Assembly: GCA_051746205.1 (NCBI GenBank)
Contig: JBNJEU010000040.1
Coordinates: 1-14,986 of the forward strand
Direction of reading: 5' to 3'
DNA length: 14,986 bases
Source of the DNA: Thiohalospira sp051746205
GTDB taxonomy: Bacteria; Pseudomonadota; Gammaproteobacteria; Thiohalospirales; Thiohalospiraceae
This document shows, piece after piece, positions 6,759-13,592 of this stretch; the stretch's first letter is position 1, and each line of letters opens with the position of its first letter. Position numbers and translations under genes: made by a program. Under the pieces are notes generated by a model. The model saw only the letters and a list, made by a program, of their open reading frames with translations, did no database searches and was not told the DNA's origin.

Positions 6759-7223
6759 CTACGAATGCGCCTGCAACTGGACGTGATTCCGGGGGCTGGA
6801 ATCGGAACGGTTGTGGTGTGCGCAGCCCAGCTGGACGTAGTCCCGATGGATGCAGCGGTCCATGATGACCGTAATGCCGGCCGAGCGCGCGCGCTTCGCG
6901 GCCTCCTCGTCAATGACCCCGTCCTGAAGCCAGATGGCGGCGATGTTCAGCTCGATGCAGTCGGCCACGATCTCGGCCACGTGTTCCGGTGCGCGGAAGA
7001 CGTTGACCAGGTCCGGTTTCTCCGGCAGGTCGTGCAGGCTGGGCCACGCCGGCTCGCCGAGGATGCGGGAGACCGCCGGCCGCACTGGCAGGATGCGAAA
7101 GCCGAAACTCTGGAGTGCTGCGGCCACGCGATGGCTGGGCCGCGAGGGCTTCGGCGACAGTCCGACCACGGCGATGGTATGGCTCTGATTGAGGAGTGTG
7201 CAGATCCGGTCGGTGTGTGTCAT
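6759..7223 (-). CDS. CoA-binding protein, YccU/COG1832 type
   Basis: 154 residues from the ATG at 7223, preferred because GAGG lies about 10 bases upstream; an ATG at 7247 would add eight. The Rossmann fold of the CoA_binding_2 family is seen in TIAVVGLSPKPSRPSHRVAAAL, then FGFRILPVRP, PDLVNVFRAPEHVAEIV, and AIWLQDGVIDEEAAKRARSAGITVIMDRCIHRD. These proteins bind CoA or acyl-CoA, and some members are linked to protein acylation; the role of this one is unknown. Family members usually end soon after MDRC. This one has an extra 20-odd-residue tail containing a near repeat, DYVQLG then NHVQLQ, from a 54-base duplication. Cytoplasmic and monocistronic. Confidence 0.88.
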   Translation of the reverse strand: MTHTDRICTLLNQSHTIAVVGLSPKPSRPSHRVAAALQSFGFRILPVRPAVSRILGEPAWPSLHDLPEKPDLVNVFRAPEHVAEIVADCIELNIAAIWLQDGVIDEEAAKRARSAGITVIMDRCIHRDYVQLGCAHHNRSDSSPRNHVQLQAHS

Positions 7224-7319
7224 GTCGGCTGTTCCTCTGTGGCTCATTATTCTTTATCGGCGCCGTGGGATAAATGTTTAGGCCTTTTCGGAACAATAAG
7301 TTGAGAGATTTTTTTGTTC

Positions 7320-7335
7320 TGGCATGGTGGCTGCA
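7320..7335 (+). promoter_or_regulatory. Sigma-54 (RpoN) promoter-like element upstream of the acidic lipoprotein
   Basis: TGGCATGGTGGCTGCA matches the TGGCACG-N4-TTGCA consensus with only two changes. The essential GG of the -24 box and GC of the -12 box are at the correct spacing. A T-rich run (7309-7316) lies just upstream. Transcription would start near 7346, leaving a leader of about 53 bases. Sigma-54 promoters need an activator bound upstream, and I do not see a defined activator site. Confidence 0.5.
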
Positions 7336-7398
7336 TATCGGATGGGACCGGATCGATCCGGAGTTGAGCCATTCGATATCTCGGGAGGTGAATCACTC

Positions 7399-7656
7399 AT
7401 GCAGAAGACATCCATCATCCTCGGTCTGACTCTCTTCAGTGCCATGGGCCTGGCCGGTTGTGATTCCGGCACGGACGAGCCCGACGGCATGTCCCAGACC
7501 GAGCAGGGCGATATGGAATCCGCGCCGCGTGACCAGGAGGGTTTCAGTGACAGCATGGAGGATCGCCAGGAACCGCGGGATGGTTCCGATGGGGCTGGTG
7601 ATGACGCCGATCAAGGCTTCGGCGGTCAGGATGAACAGGAAGGCGGTGGTTTCTAG
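7399..7656 (+). CDS. Small, very acidic lipoprotein
   Basis: 85 residues. The start at 7399 is fixed by GGAGGTGA 8 bases upstream, an almost perfect ribosome binding site. The N-terminus MQKTSIILGLTLFSAMGLAGC is a lipoprotein signal peptide with lipobox LAGC, so the mature protein begins at lipid-modified Cys21. The next residue is Asp, which in enterobacteria keeps lipoproteins in the inner membrane. The mature 64-65 residues have about 21 Asp/Glu and 3 Arg with no Lys, rich in Gly, Ser and Gln, and are probably disordered. No family is recognised. It is a single gene between a sigma-54-like promoter and a strong terminator, so it is likely a highly expressed, regulated envelope protein. The acidity fits a saline habitat. 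Confidence 0.8.
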   Translation: MQKTSIILGLTLFSAMGLAGCDSGTDEPDGMSQTEQGDMESAPRDQEGFSDSMEDRQEPRDGSDGAGDDADQGFGGQDEQEGGGF

Positions 7657-7762
7657 ACTCCGCTGTTGCTTTCGCGCCTCGTGACCGTGTCGACCGTCGG
7701 CAGCGGAATGCCCTCCGGGGCTTCGGCGTCCATCCTGGACGCAGCATGGCCACGAGGCGATT

Positions 7763-7806
7763 AAAAAGGGGGCCGACACGTCGGCGTGTCGGCCCCCTTT
7801 CTTTTT
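7763..7806. terminator. Strong bidirectional intrinsic terminator
   Basis: AAAGGGGGCCGACACG (7765-7780) pairs perfectly with CGTGTCGGCCCCCTTT (7785-7800) around the tetraloop TCGG. CTTTTT follows on the plus strand, and the A-run at 7763-7767 gives TTTTT on the minus strand. It lies between the convergent lipoprotein and cheV genes and can serve both. Confidence 0.92.
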
Positions 7807-7836
7807 ACTCCCCGCCTGACGAATCAGCCGATTCGG

Positions 7837-8805
7837 TCAGCTTTCCTCGACCGCGTTGGGTTCCACACGCAGATAGGGTGTCAGCGTGTCCGCCAGCTCC
7901 TTGGGTCGGAACTTGGCCACGTAGTTGTCCGCGCCCACGGCCTTGCCGCGTTCCTCGTTGGTGGTGGAAGAGAGCGACGAGTGCATGATCACCGGAATGT
8001 CCCGGGTGCGCGCGTCCTCCTTGATCTTGCGGGTGAGCACGTAGCCGTCCATCTCCGGCATCTCGACGTCGGTGAGGATCAGATCGATGCGGTCCCGCAG
8101 GCGCTCGCCGCGGTTCTCGGCCTCGTCGGCGAGCATCTGCAGCTTGTTCCACGCCTCCTTGCCATTGGTGGCACCCATGTGGCGCACGCCCATGGTGTCC
8201 AGGGTCTTCTGGATCTGCTTGCGCGCCACCGACGAGTCATCGGCAAAGAAGACCGTGGCCGGCTGGTCGATGGTGCCGATGTCCTCGTAGATGAGTGGAT
8301 CGGCGGTGCGACCGGTGGTCTCGTCGAGAACCTTTTCAACGTCGAGGATCATCACCAGACGGCCGTCCTCCAGCTCCGAGACCGCCGTGACCAGACCGCC
8401 GTGGCGATGGGCCATCATCGACGGCGGCGCCTTGATGGCGTCCCAGTCCATGCGCAGGATCTGGTCGACCGAGTGGACCAGAAAGCCCTGCTGGAACCGG
8501 TTGTACTCGGTGACCACCAGGATCTGCGGCTTCTCTTCCTGACGGATGTCGCAGAACTGCGCCAGATTGATGACCGGCAGGGTGTTCCCGCGCAGGCTCA
8601 CCATCCCCTCCACGCCCGGCGGCATGTCCGGGGCGTGGACGATCTCCGGAACGCGCATGACCTCCTTGACCTTGAAGACGTTGATCCCGAAGAGTTCTTC
8701 GCGGCCCGTGTTGGGGTCGGTGCCGAGGCTGAAGAGCAGGATCTCGAGCTTGTTGGTGCCGGCCAGCTTGGTGCGCTCGTCGACGGCCTGGATGAAATTA
8801 GCCAT
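7837..8805 (-). CDS. cheV: Chemotaxis coupling protein CheV (CheW domain plus receiver domain)
   Basis: 322 residues from the ATG at 8805, which follows AGGA by 7 bases; an upstream in-frame ATG at 8868 gives an atypical extension. The CheW-like domain (about 15-165) shows FGINVFKVKEVMRVPEIVHAPDMPPGVEGMVSLRGNTLPVINL. The receiver domain (about 183-310) has the acidic pair D189/D190, the phospho-acceptor D246 in LILTDVEMPEMDG, S276 in MHSSLSS and K298 in YVAKF. CheV couples receptors to the kinase CheA at the cell pole, and its phosphorylation by CheA tunes adaptation. No other che genes lie in the window except a receptor about 3 kb away on the other strand. The gene is monocistronic between its own promoter and a strong terminator. 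Confidence 0.96.
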   Translation of the reverse strand: MANFIQAVDERTKLAGTNKLEILLFSLGTDPNTGREELFGINVFKVKEVMRVPEIVHAPDMPPGVEGMVSLRGNTLPVINLAQFCDIRQEEKPQILVVTEYNRFQQGFLVHSVDQILRMDWDAIKAPPSMMAHRHGGLVTAVSELEDGRLVMILDVEKVLDETTGRTADPLIYEDIGTIDQPATVFFADDSSVARKQIQKTLDTMGVRHMGATNGKEAWNKLQMLADEAENRGERLRDRIDLILTDVEMPEMDGYVLTRKIKEDARTRDIPVIMHSSLSSTTNEERGKAVGADNYVAKFRPKELADTLTPYLRVEPNAVEES

Positions 8806-8866
8806 GGGCTTTCCTGTGCCTCCAGTGAATTCGGGTGATGTAAACGGTTTCACCGCCGTATCGAGC

Positions 8867-8896
8867 ATTCTGTGCGCGAGTTCAAACGCCTGTCAA
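8867..8896 (-). promoter_or_regulatory. Sigma-70 promoter of cheV
   Basis: Minus strand: a perfect TTGACA (8896-8891), an 18-base spacer, then CAGAAT (8872-8867), which matches four of six. Transcription would begin near 8860 with a leader of about 55 bases. No sigma-28 flagellar promoter is seen. Confidence 0.6.
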
Positions 8897-8899
8897 ATC

Positions 8900-8915
8900 C
8901 CCCGCACACACGGGG
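8900..8915 (-). terminator. Short stem-loop after the slipin gene
   Basis: CCCCG (8900-8904) and CGGGG (8911-8915) flank a CACACA loop immediately past the slipin stop codon. On the minus strand only ATTT follows, so it is at best a weak terminator. It abuts the -35 box of the cheV promoter. Confidence 0.35.
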
Positions 8916-9689
8916 TTATTTCGCATCGCGGCCCTTGATGCCGGGATCCTGCCCGAACATCTCGAACAATTGAGTCGGCATGGGGAAGATATAGGTCGAA
9001 CTCTTGTCGTTCGCAACATCGGTCATGGTCTGGAGGTAGCGCAGTTGCAGCGATTCGGGCTGTTCCACGAGCACCCGGGCCGCCTCCAGCAGCTGGTGGG
9101 AGGCCTGCAACTCGCCCTCGGCGTAGATGACCTTGGCGCGGCGCAGCCGTTCGGCCTCCGCCTGTTTGGCGATGGCGCGGATCATGGAGTCGTCCAGGTC
9201 CACGTGTTTGATCTCCACATTGGCGATCTTGATGCCCCAGGCGTCGGAGTGCTCGTCCAGGATCGCCTGAATATCGTCGTTGAGCTGGTCGCGCTGGGCC
9301 AGCATGTCGTCAAGGTCGTGGCGCCCGAGGACCGAGCGCAGCGTCGTCTGGGCCAGCTGGCTGGTGGCGTCGTGGAAGTCCTCCACCTGGATGATCGCCT
9401 TCTCCGGGTCGATGACGCGGTAGTAGATCACGGCATTGACCTGCACCGAGACGTTGTCCTGGGAGATGACGTCCTGGCTGGGTACGTCCATGACGATGGT
9501 GCGCAGGTCGACCCGCACCATCTGCTGGATCCCGGGGATGACGATGATCAGGCCCGGGCCCTTGACCTTCCAGAAGCGGCCGAGGAGGAAGATGACACCG
9601 CGTTCGTACTCGCGCAGGATGCGGAAGGCGCTGGCGAGGAAGAGGACGACAACGGCGAGGATGACGATCAGGCTGGTGGTCATGGACAT
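8916..9689 (-). CDS. Slipin (SPFH/band 7 family, stomatin-like membrane protein)
   Basis: 257 residues. An N-terminal membrane segment (about 6-24) is followed by the stomatin signature REYERGVIFLLGRFWKVKGPGLIIVIPGIQQMVRVDLRT, the PHB domain (to about 175, with IANVEIKHVDLDD), and a coiled region QAEAERLRRAKVIYAEGELQAS. The C-terminus ends with SSTYIFPMPTQLFEMF, typical of slipins. Such proteins form ring-like oligomers at the membrane and organise microdomains. In archaea the partner NfeD protease cleaves stomatin near its C-terminus. The gene follows nfeD with 3 bases between stop and start, GGAG upstream, and ends the two-gene operon. All features are intact. Confidence 0.94.
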   Translation of the reverse strand: MSMTTSLIVILAVVVLFLASAFRILREYERGVIFLLGRFWKVKGPGLIIVIPGIQQMVRVDLRTIVMDVPSQDVISQDNVSVQVNAVIYYRVIDPEKAIIQVEDFHDATSQLAQTTLRSVLGRHDLDDMLAQRDQLNDDIQAILDEHSDAWGIKIANVEIKHVDLDDSMIRAIAKQAEAERLRRAKVIYAEGELQASHQLLEAARVLVEQPESLQLRYLQTMTDVANDKSSTYIFPMPTQLFEMFGQDPGIKGRDAK

Positions 9690-9692
9690 GGT

Positions 9693-11102
9693 TCAGCTCT
9701 CCGTGGATTCAGGGGGGGTCTCGACGGGCTCGACGACAACGGTCAGGCCGTGGCGGTCCACCACTCGGACGGGTTGGTCGGCAGCCACGGGATGCTGGCT
9801 CTCCGCCTGCCAGTGTTCGCCGTGGAGCCGAATGGTGCCGTGTTCGGAGAAGGCGCGCGTGGCCACGCCCTCGGAGCCGATGAGCTCCTCGCGCCCGCTG
9901 ACCACCGGATTGCGGTGGGAGCGGACCGCCAGCCGGGCGATGGCCAGAAGGACCACGGCGCTGATGAGCGCCATGGTCACCACCAGCGGGATGGAGATGC
10001 GGTAGCCGGGAGCGTCGGCCTCCACCAGAAACAGGGAGCCGACCACGAAGGCGGCGATGCCCGCCAGGCCCAGCACTCCGAAAGACGGCGCGAACGCCTC
10101 GGCGACCAGCAGGGCCGCCCCGAGCAGGATCAGCGCGGCGGCGGCATAGTTTACCGGCAGGACCTGGAAGGCGAACAGCGCCAGGATCAGGCTGATGGCC
10201 CCCACCGTACCGGGGACGATGGAGCCCGGGTTGGCGAGCTCGAAGATGATCCCGTAGATCCCCACCAGCATCAGGATGTAGGCGACATTGGGGTGGGTGA
10301 TTACCGACAGCACACGGGTGACCAGGTCGGGCTCGTGGGTGACCACGTCCCGGCCGGCGGTGGCCAGTTCGCGCTCGCCGGCGGCGGTGGTGACCGGGTG
10401 GCCGTCGGCGGCCGCCAGCAGCTCGGTGGACGTCGAGGCGAGGTAGTCGATGACTTCGGCCTCCAGTGCCTCGTCGGCGGTGAGGGTTGCGGCCTCACGG
10501 ACCGCCGCCTCGGCCCATTCCGGATTGCGCCCGCGCAGGTCGGCCAGTCCACGCAGGTAGGCCACGGCGTCGTTGACCGCCTTGCGTTCGGCGGCGCCGC
10601 CTTCGACTTCCTCGGGGTCGGCGGCCTGAGCCCCCCCGTCCTCCGTCCCGGGATCTTCCGGGAGCGTTGGTGCGCCATCGCCGATGGTGATGGGGGTCGC
10701 GGCGCCCAGATGGGTGGCCGGGGCCATGGCGGCCACATGGCTGGCGTAGAGGATGTAGGTCCCGGCGCTGGCGGCGCGCGCACCACCGGGCGCGACATGG
10801 GTCAGTACCGGCACCCGCGCGGCGAGAATGGCGGAGTTGATGGCACGCGTGGCGTCCACCAGCCCCCCGGGGGTGTTCAGAGTCAGGATCACGGCCTCCG
10901 CCTTCTGTTCTTCCGCTCGCTCCAGCCCGCGTTCGATGTAACGCACCGTGGCCGGGCCGACGGGGCCCTCCACCACCAGCCGATGGACCTCCTGAGCTGC
11001 CGCTGTTCCGGCGCCGAGCAGGGGCCAGGCCAGCAGCAACGCCAGCAGCATCGGTATCGAACGCAGGACAGGAATTCGGGATTGGGCGGGTCCTGCCATC
11101 AT
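9693..11102 (-). CDS. NfeD-family membrane serine protease (ClpP-like domain plus NfeD C-terminus)
   Basis: 469 residues from the ATG at 11102, chosen because AAGGTGA lies just upstream and a signal peptide follows (IPMLLALLLAWPLLGAGTAAAQ). The ClpP-like protease domain shows LTLNTPGGLVDATR (76-86) and GARAASAGTYIL, with the probable nucleophile S112. The general base is most likely K174 in ERKAVNDAVAYLRGLADLRGRNPEW, matching the Ser/Lys dyad known for the archaeal 1510-N protease. About five membrane helices follow (270-400), and a soluble OB-fold NfeD domain closes the protein (about 405-469). An acidic, Gly/Pro-rich insert of about 30 residues separates the Ser and Lys regions. It is cotranscribed with slipin, its expected substrate and partner. 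Probably active in membrane-protein quality control. Confidence 0.93.
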   Translation of the reverse strand: MMAGPAQSRIPVLRSIPMLLALLLAWPLLGAGTAAAQEVHRLVVEGPVGPATVRYIERGLERAEEQKAEAVILTLNTPGGLVDATRAINSAILAARVPVLTHVAPGGARAASAGTYILYASHVAAMAPATHLGAATPITIGDGAPTLPEDPGTEDGGAQAADPEEVEGGAAERKAVNDAVAYLRGLADLRGRNPEWAEAAVREAATLTADEALEAEVIDYLASTSTELLAAADGHPVTTAAGERELATAGRDVVTHEPDLVTRVLSVITHPNVAYILMLVGIYGIIFELANPGSIVPGTVGAISLILALFAFQVLPVNYAAAALILLGAALLVAEAFAPSFGVLGLAGIAAFVVGSLFLVEADAPGYRISIPLVVTMALISAVVLLAIARLAVRSHRNPVVSGREELIGSEGVATRAFSEHGTIRLHGEHWQAESQHPVAADQPVRVVDRHGLTVVVEPVETPPESTES

Positions 11103-11125
11103 CCGGCTCACCTTCGATTGCGGAC

Positions 11126-11143
11126 ATCCTCTGATCAGAGGAT
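11126..11143. promoter_or_regulatory. Perfect 18-bp palindrome between divergent nfeD and thioredoxin-like genes
   Basis: ATCCTCTGATCAGAGGAT is a perfect inverted repeat without spacer, 23 bases upstream of the nfeD start. It overlaps TATCCT (11144-11139, minus strand), a possible -10 for nfeD. A dimeric repressor operator is the simplest reading; a hairpin in the nfeD leader is the alternative. Confidence 0.5.
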
Positions 11144-11174
11144 AGGTAACCCGGAAGCACTCGGCCAGCCATGG

Positions 11175-11204
11175 ATGATCGGCGACGCGGAAACCCCGTA
11201 GAAT
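11175..11204 (+). promoter_or_regulatory. Possible sigma-70 promoter of the thioredoxin-like gene
   Basis: ATGATC (11175-11180), an 18-base spacer and TAGAAT (11199-11204). The -10 matches five of six, and the -35 is poor. TAGAAT is flanked by CCCCG and GGGG, which can form a small stem. The leader would be about 22 bases. Confidence 0.35.
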
Positions 11205-11232
11205 GGGGCATGGCACACGGAGTCCGGAGACC

Positions 11233-11757
11233 ATGACGACACGCGGAGAGTGGTGGCGACGCCTGAAGAGGCTGGCCAGGACGGTGGTGATCTACGGTGT
11301 GCTGATCGCGGTGGTGGCCACCGCGATCAGCGCCTGGCGGATGCGCGACGCCGCCTCCGGGACGGCCCCGCCGCTGAGCGGCGAGGACCCATGGGGGGAC
11401 GCCGTGGAACTGGCGGAGCATGCCGGGGAGCCGGTGCTGATCTACTTCTGGGCCACCTGGTGTCCGGTCTGCAAAGTGGAGGCGCCGACCATCAACGCCC
11501 TCGACCGTGATCACAACGTCATCACCGTGGCGAGCTGGTCGGAGTCCGCCGCGGTCGGCGCCTATGTGAAAGAGTCCGGTTTCCGGCCGCCGGTCCTGGT
11601 GGACCACGGCGAGCGATGGGCCGAGGCCTATGGCATCCAGGCGGTGCCCGCTTTTTTCATCGTCGACGGCGATGGCGCGATCCGCTTCACCACCAGTGGC
11701 TACACTCCGGGCATCGGGCTGCGTCTGCGCCTCTGGTGGGTGGGTCTCACGAGTTGA
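11233..11757 (+). CDS. Membrane-anchored thioredoxin-like protein, TlpA/ScsD type
   Basis: 174 residues from the ATG at 11233, with GGAG elements upstream. A basic N-terminus and one membrane helix (about 17-35) place the thioredoxin fold in the periplasm. The fold shows VLIYFWATWCPVCKVEAPTINAL with the redox pair C77/C80 and QAVPAFFIVD with the cis-proline P139. This matches periplasmic thiol-disulfide reductases that keep substrate cysteines reduced. CPVC is a common variant of the TlpA CxxC motif. The fold ends in GLRLRLWWVGLTS, which is short but complete. The substrate is unknown; no cytochrome-maturation or DsbD gene is nearby. It is divergent from nfeD across a 130-base region holding the palindrome. 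Confidence 0.9.
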   Translation: MTTRGEWWRRLKRLARTVVIYGVLIAVVATAISAWRMRDAASGTAPPLSGEDPWGDAVELAEHAGEPVLIYFWATWCPVCKVEAPTINALDRDHNVITVASWSESAAVGAYVKESGFRPPVLVDHGERWAEAYGIQAVPAFFIVDGDGAIRFTTSGYTPGIGLRLRLWWVGLTS

Positions 11758-11866
11758 GGCAATCGTTTACAGAATTTTAACAATACGAGGTTTTATGAGA
11801 ACGGGAGCGGGGCGATACTACACATGCACTGTCAATGTGTTGATTACCTCCCTATCGACACTTTCG
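11758..11866 (+). ncRNA. AT-rich spacer with stem-forming repeats; candidate small RNA or 3' UTR
   Basis: This stretch is markedly AT-richer than its surroundings at its start. It can fold into an outer stem GGGAG (11803-11807)/CTCCC (11848-11852) enclosing ACACAT (11820-11825)/ATGTGT (11835-11840), and it runs into the intrinsic terminator at 11867. A TTTACA (11766-11771) could be a -35, but no good -10 follows at the right distance. It may be an independent RNA of about 100 bases or simply the 3' UTR of the thioredoxin-like gene. A 34-codon frame from 11795 reads through the terminator and is not believed. Confidence 0.25.
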
Positions 11867-11895
11867 AGCCGCCTTCCTCAGGCGGCTTTTTTTTT
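11867..11895 (+). terminator. Intrinsic terminator after the thioredoxin-like gene
   Basis: AGCCGCCT (11867-11874) pairs with AGGCGGCT (11880-11887) around a TCCTC loop and runs straight into nine T residues. A classic rho-independent terminator on the plus strand. Confidence 0.93.
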
Positions 11896-11896
11896 C

Positions 11897-11905
11897 TGAT
11901 ATGAT
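11897..11905 (+). promoter_or_regulatory. Extended -10 promoter for the chemoreceptor gene
   Basis: TGATATGAT contains the TG of an extended -10 and TATGAT (five of six). It begins right after the upstream terminator's T-run, so there is no good -35. Transcription would start near 11912, giving an untranslated leader of about 110 bases. Confidence 0.45.
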
Positions 11906-12021
11906 GCGCGTATATCCATCATGAATCTGCGCCCGGACAGGAAACGCCGCGGCGGGTCGTGTGTCCTCGTGAACTCGGGAACCGGGGTAGGCGAGCACAT
12001 TGCGGTAACCTGGGGTGTCGC

Positions 12022-13587
12022 ATGAAAGTCAATCTTCCGGTCACCGGGCGCGAGTACGACTACCCCGACGACTGGGTCATCATCTCCGCCACCGACACCC
12101 GGGGCGTCACCACCCACGTCAACGACACCTTCGTGACCATAAGCGGTTTCGAACGGGACGAACTCGTCGGCCACTCGCACAACGTCGTGCGCCACCCCGA
12201 CATGCCACCGGCGGCCTTTGCCGATCTCTGGGAAACCCTGAAGGCCGGCCGATCGTGGATGGGCATCGTCAAGAACCGCTGCAAGAACGGCGACCATTAC
12301 TGGGTGGACGCTTTCGTGACACCGCTGATGGAAGAGGGTTCGGTCATCGGCTACGAGTCGGTGCGGGTCAAGCCGAAGCCGGAATACGTGGAGCGGGCGG
12401 ATCGGATCTATCAGCGCATCAATGCTGGCCGTTCTCCCCGGCTCCGGCGTGTGCCCTCGGGGGTGCGAGCGCGGGCCGGCGTGGGTGTCGCCGCGGTCTC
12501 CGTGCCCCTGCTGGCCGGGGGGTATGCTGCGGGCATCGGCCCGCTCGGGATCGGGGCCGCCGCTCTGTTCGTCGCCGGAGCCGGTGGCGCGGTGATCCGC
12601 TGGGCCATCCAGCCGGTGCGGTGGATGGCGGTGGCCAGCACCGGGGTCATCGACAACCCCATCGCCCGTCAGGTCTATGCCGGGGGCAATGATGCCACGA
12701 GCCAGATCCGTACTGCGCTGAAGGCGCAGCGACAGCGCCTGATCACGGTGCTCGACCGCATCGAGAACGCCGCCGGCGAGGTGTCCGGACACGCCGACAG
12801 CGCCGCCAGTTTCGCCGAGCAGAACGCCCGCGGCATGAGCGCTCAGCAGAGCGAGTCGGAGCGCCTGGGCGAAGCGGTGGACGGCATGGTCAACGCCATC
12901 CAGGAAGTGGCTGCCGGGGCCGAAGAGGCTGCCACTGCCGCGCACGAGGCCGATGAGGCCAACGCCGAGGGTAAGCTGGTCATTACCGAAATGGTGCTGG
13001 CCATCGACAGCCTGGCCGAGGAGGTGGACACGGCCTCGAAATCCATCATCCAGCTGGCGCAGGACAGTCGCAGCATCGGTCGGGTCGTGGAGGTGATCAA
13101 CGAGATCGCCGAGCAGACCAATCTGCTGTCGCTGAATGCCGCCATCGAAGCCGCCCGTGCCGGCGATTCCGGCAGTGGCTTCGCGGTGGTCGCCGAACAG
13201 GTGCGCACTCTGGCCTCCCGGACCCAGGAGTCCACCGGGGAGATCCGCGCGACCGTGGAACAGTTGCAGAAGGACATCCAGGGTGTGGTCGACGTGATGA
13301 ACACCAACAGTCGTCAGGCCCATGCCAGTGTCGAACAGGTCGCCGAAGCCGGCGAGTCCCTGGCCCGTATCAATGGCGCGGTGGAGCGGATCAACGTCCG
13401 CAATTCCGAGATCGCCACCGCGGCTCGGGAGCAGACCAGCGCTGCCGAAGACATTCACGGCACCATCGGCACCATCCGGGAGCGTTCGCGCGAGGCGCTG
13501 GAAGCCAGTGAGCACAGCCAGGAATCCAGCCACAAGCTGGCGGATCTGGCCGGCGATCTGCAACAGCTCATCCAGCGCTTCCAGTAG
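12022..13587 (+). CDS. Aer-like PAS-domain methyl-accepting chemotaxis receptor
   Basis: 521 residues; the start at 12022 follows GGGGTG by about 6 bases. A PAS domain (about 10-118) carries the Aer-type signature SGFERDELVGHSHNVVRHPDMP followed by AFADLWETLKAGRSWMGIVKNRCKNGDHYWVDA. In Aer this domain binds FAD and senses the redox state of the respiratory chain. Two hydrophobic segments (about 152-196) form a membrane hairpin with no periplasmic sensor. A HAMP-like linker and a long coiled-coil signalling domain follow, with the hairpin tip at about 361-395 (EIAEQTNLLSLNAAIEAARAG). There is no C-terminal NWETF-like CheR/CheB tether. Likely role: energy taxis or aerotaxis. The downstream sbtAB pair has its own promoter. 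Confidence 0.95.
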   Translation: MKVNLPVTGREYDYPDDWVIISATDTRGVTTHVNDTFVTISGFERDELVGHSHNVVRHPDMPPAAFADLWETLKAGRSWMGIVKNRCKNGDHYWVDAFVTPLMEEGSVIGYESVRVKPKPEYVERADRIYQRINAGRSPRLRRVPSGVRARAGVGVAAVSVPLLAGGYAAGIGPLGIGAAALFVAGAGGAVIRWAIQPVRWMAVASTGVIDNPIARQVYAGGNDATSQIRTALKAQRQRLITVLDRIENAAGEVSGHADSAASFAEQNARGMSAQQSESERLGEAVDGMVNAIQEVAAGAEEAATAAHEADEANAEGKLVITEMVLAIDSLAEEVDTASKSIIQLAQDSRSIGRVVEVINEIAEQTNLLSLNAAIEAARAGDSGSGFAVVAEQVRTLASRTQESTGEIRATVEQLQKDIQGVVDVMNTNSRQAHASVEQVAEAGESLARINGAVERINVRNSEIATAAREQTSAAEDIHGTIGTIRERSREALEASEHSQESSHKLADLAGDLQQLIQRFQ

Positions 13588-13592
13588 GATGA

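Noticed and set aside
7393..7779. A 128-residue minus-strand frame opposite the lipoprotein, beginning like the plus-strand frame at 7786
   Set aside because: Both frames start inside the palindromic terminator, which is why both read MSAPFLF or similar. The plus-strand lipoprotein has a ribosome binding site and lipobox.
8970..11201. A 743-residue open frame on the plus strand opposite slipin and nfeD
   Set aside because: Its sequence is full of His, Gln, Asp and Gly runs, typical of the antisense of GC-rich coding DNA. The opposite strand encodes two well-formed family members.
11795..11899. A 34-codon ORF with an upstream GAGG
   Set aside because: It reads through the terminator stem and T-run (ending in a Phe run), which is more likely RNA structure than a protein.
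11912..12021. Possible c-di-GMP riboswitch in the leader of the chemoreceptor gene
   Set aside because: The leader is about 110 bases and G-rich (CTCGGGAACCGGGGTAGGCGAG), but it lacks the conserved GEMM core and tetraloop receptor; I could not fit it to any known class.
11878..13563. A 561-residue minus-strand frame opposite the chemoreceptor
   Set aside because: It is the mirror of a clear PAS/MCP gene and includes the upstream terminator; no domain is seen.
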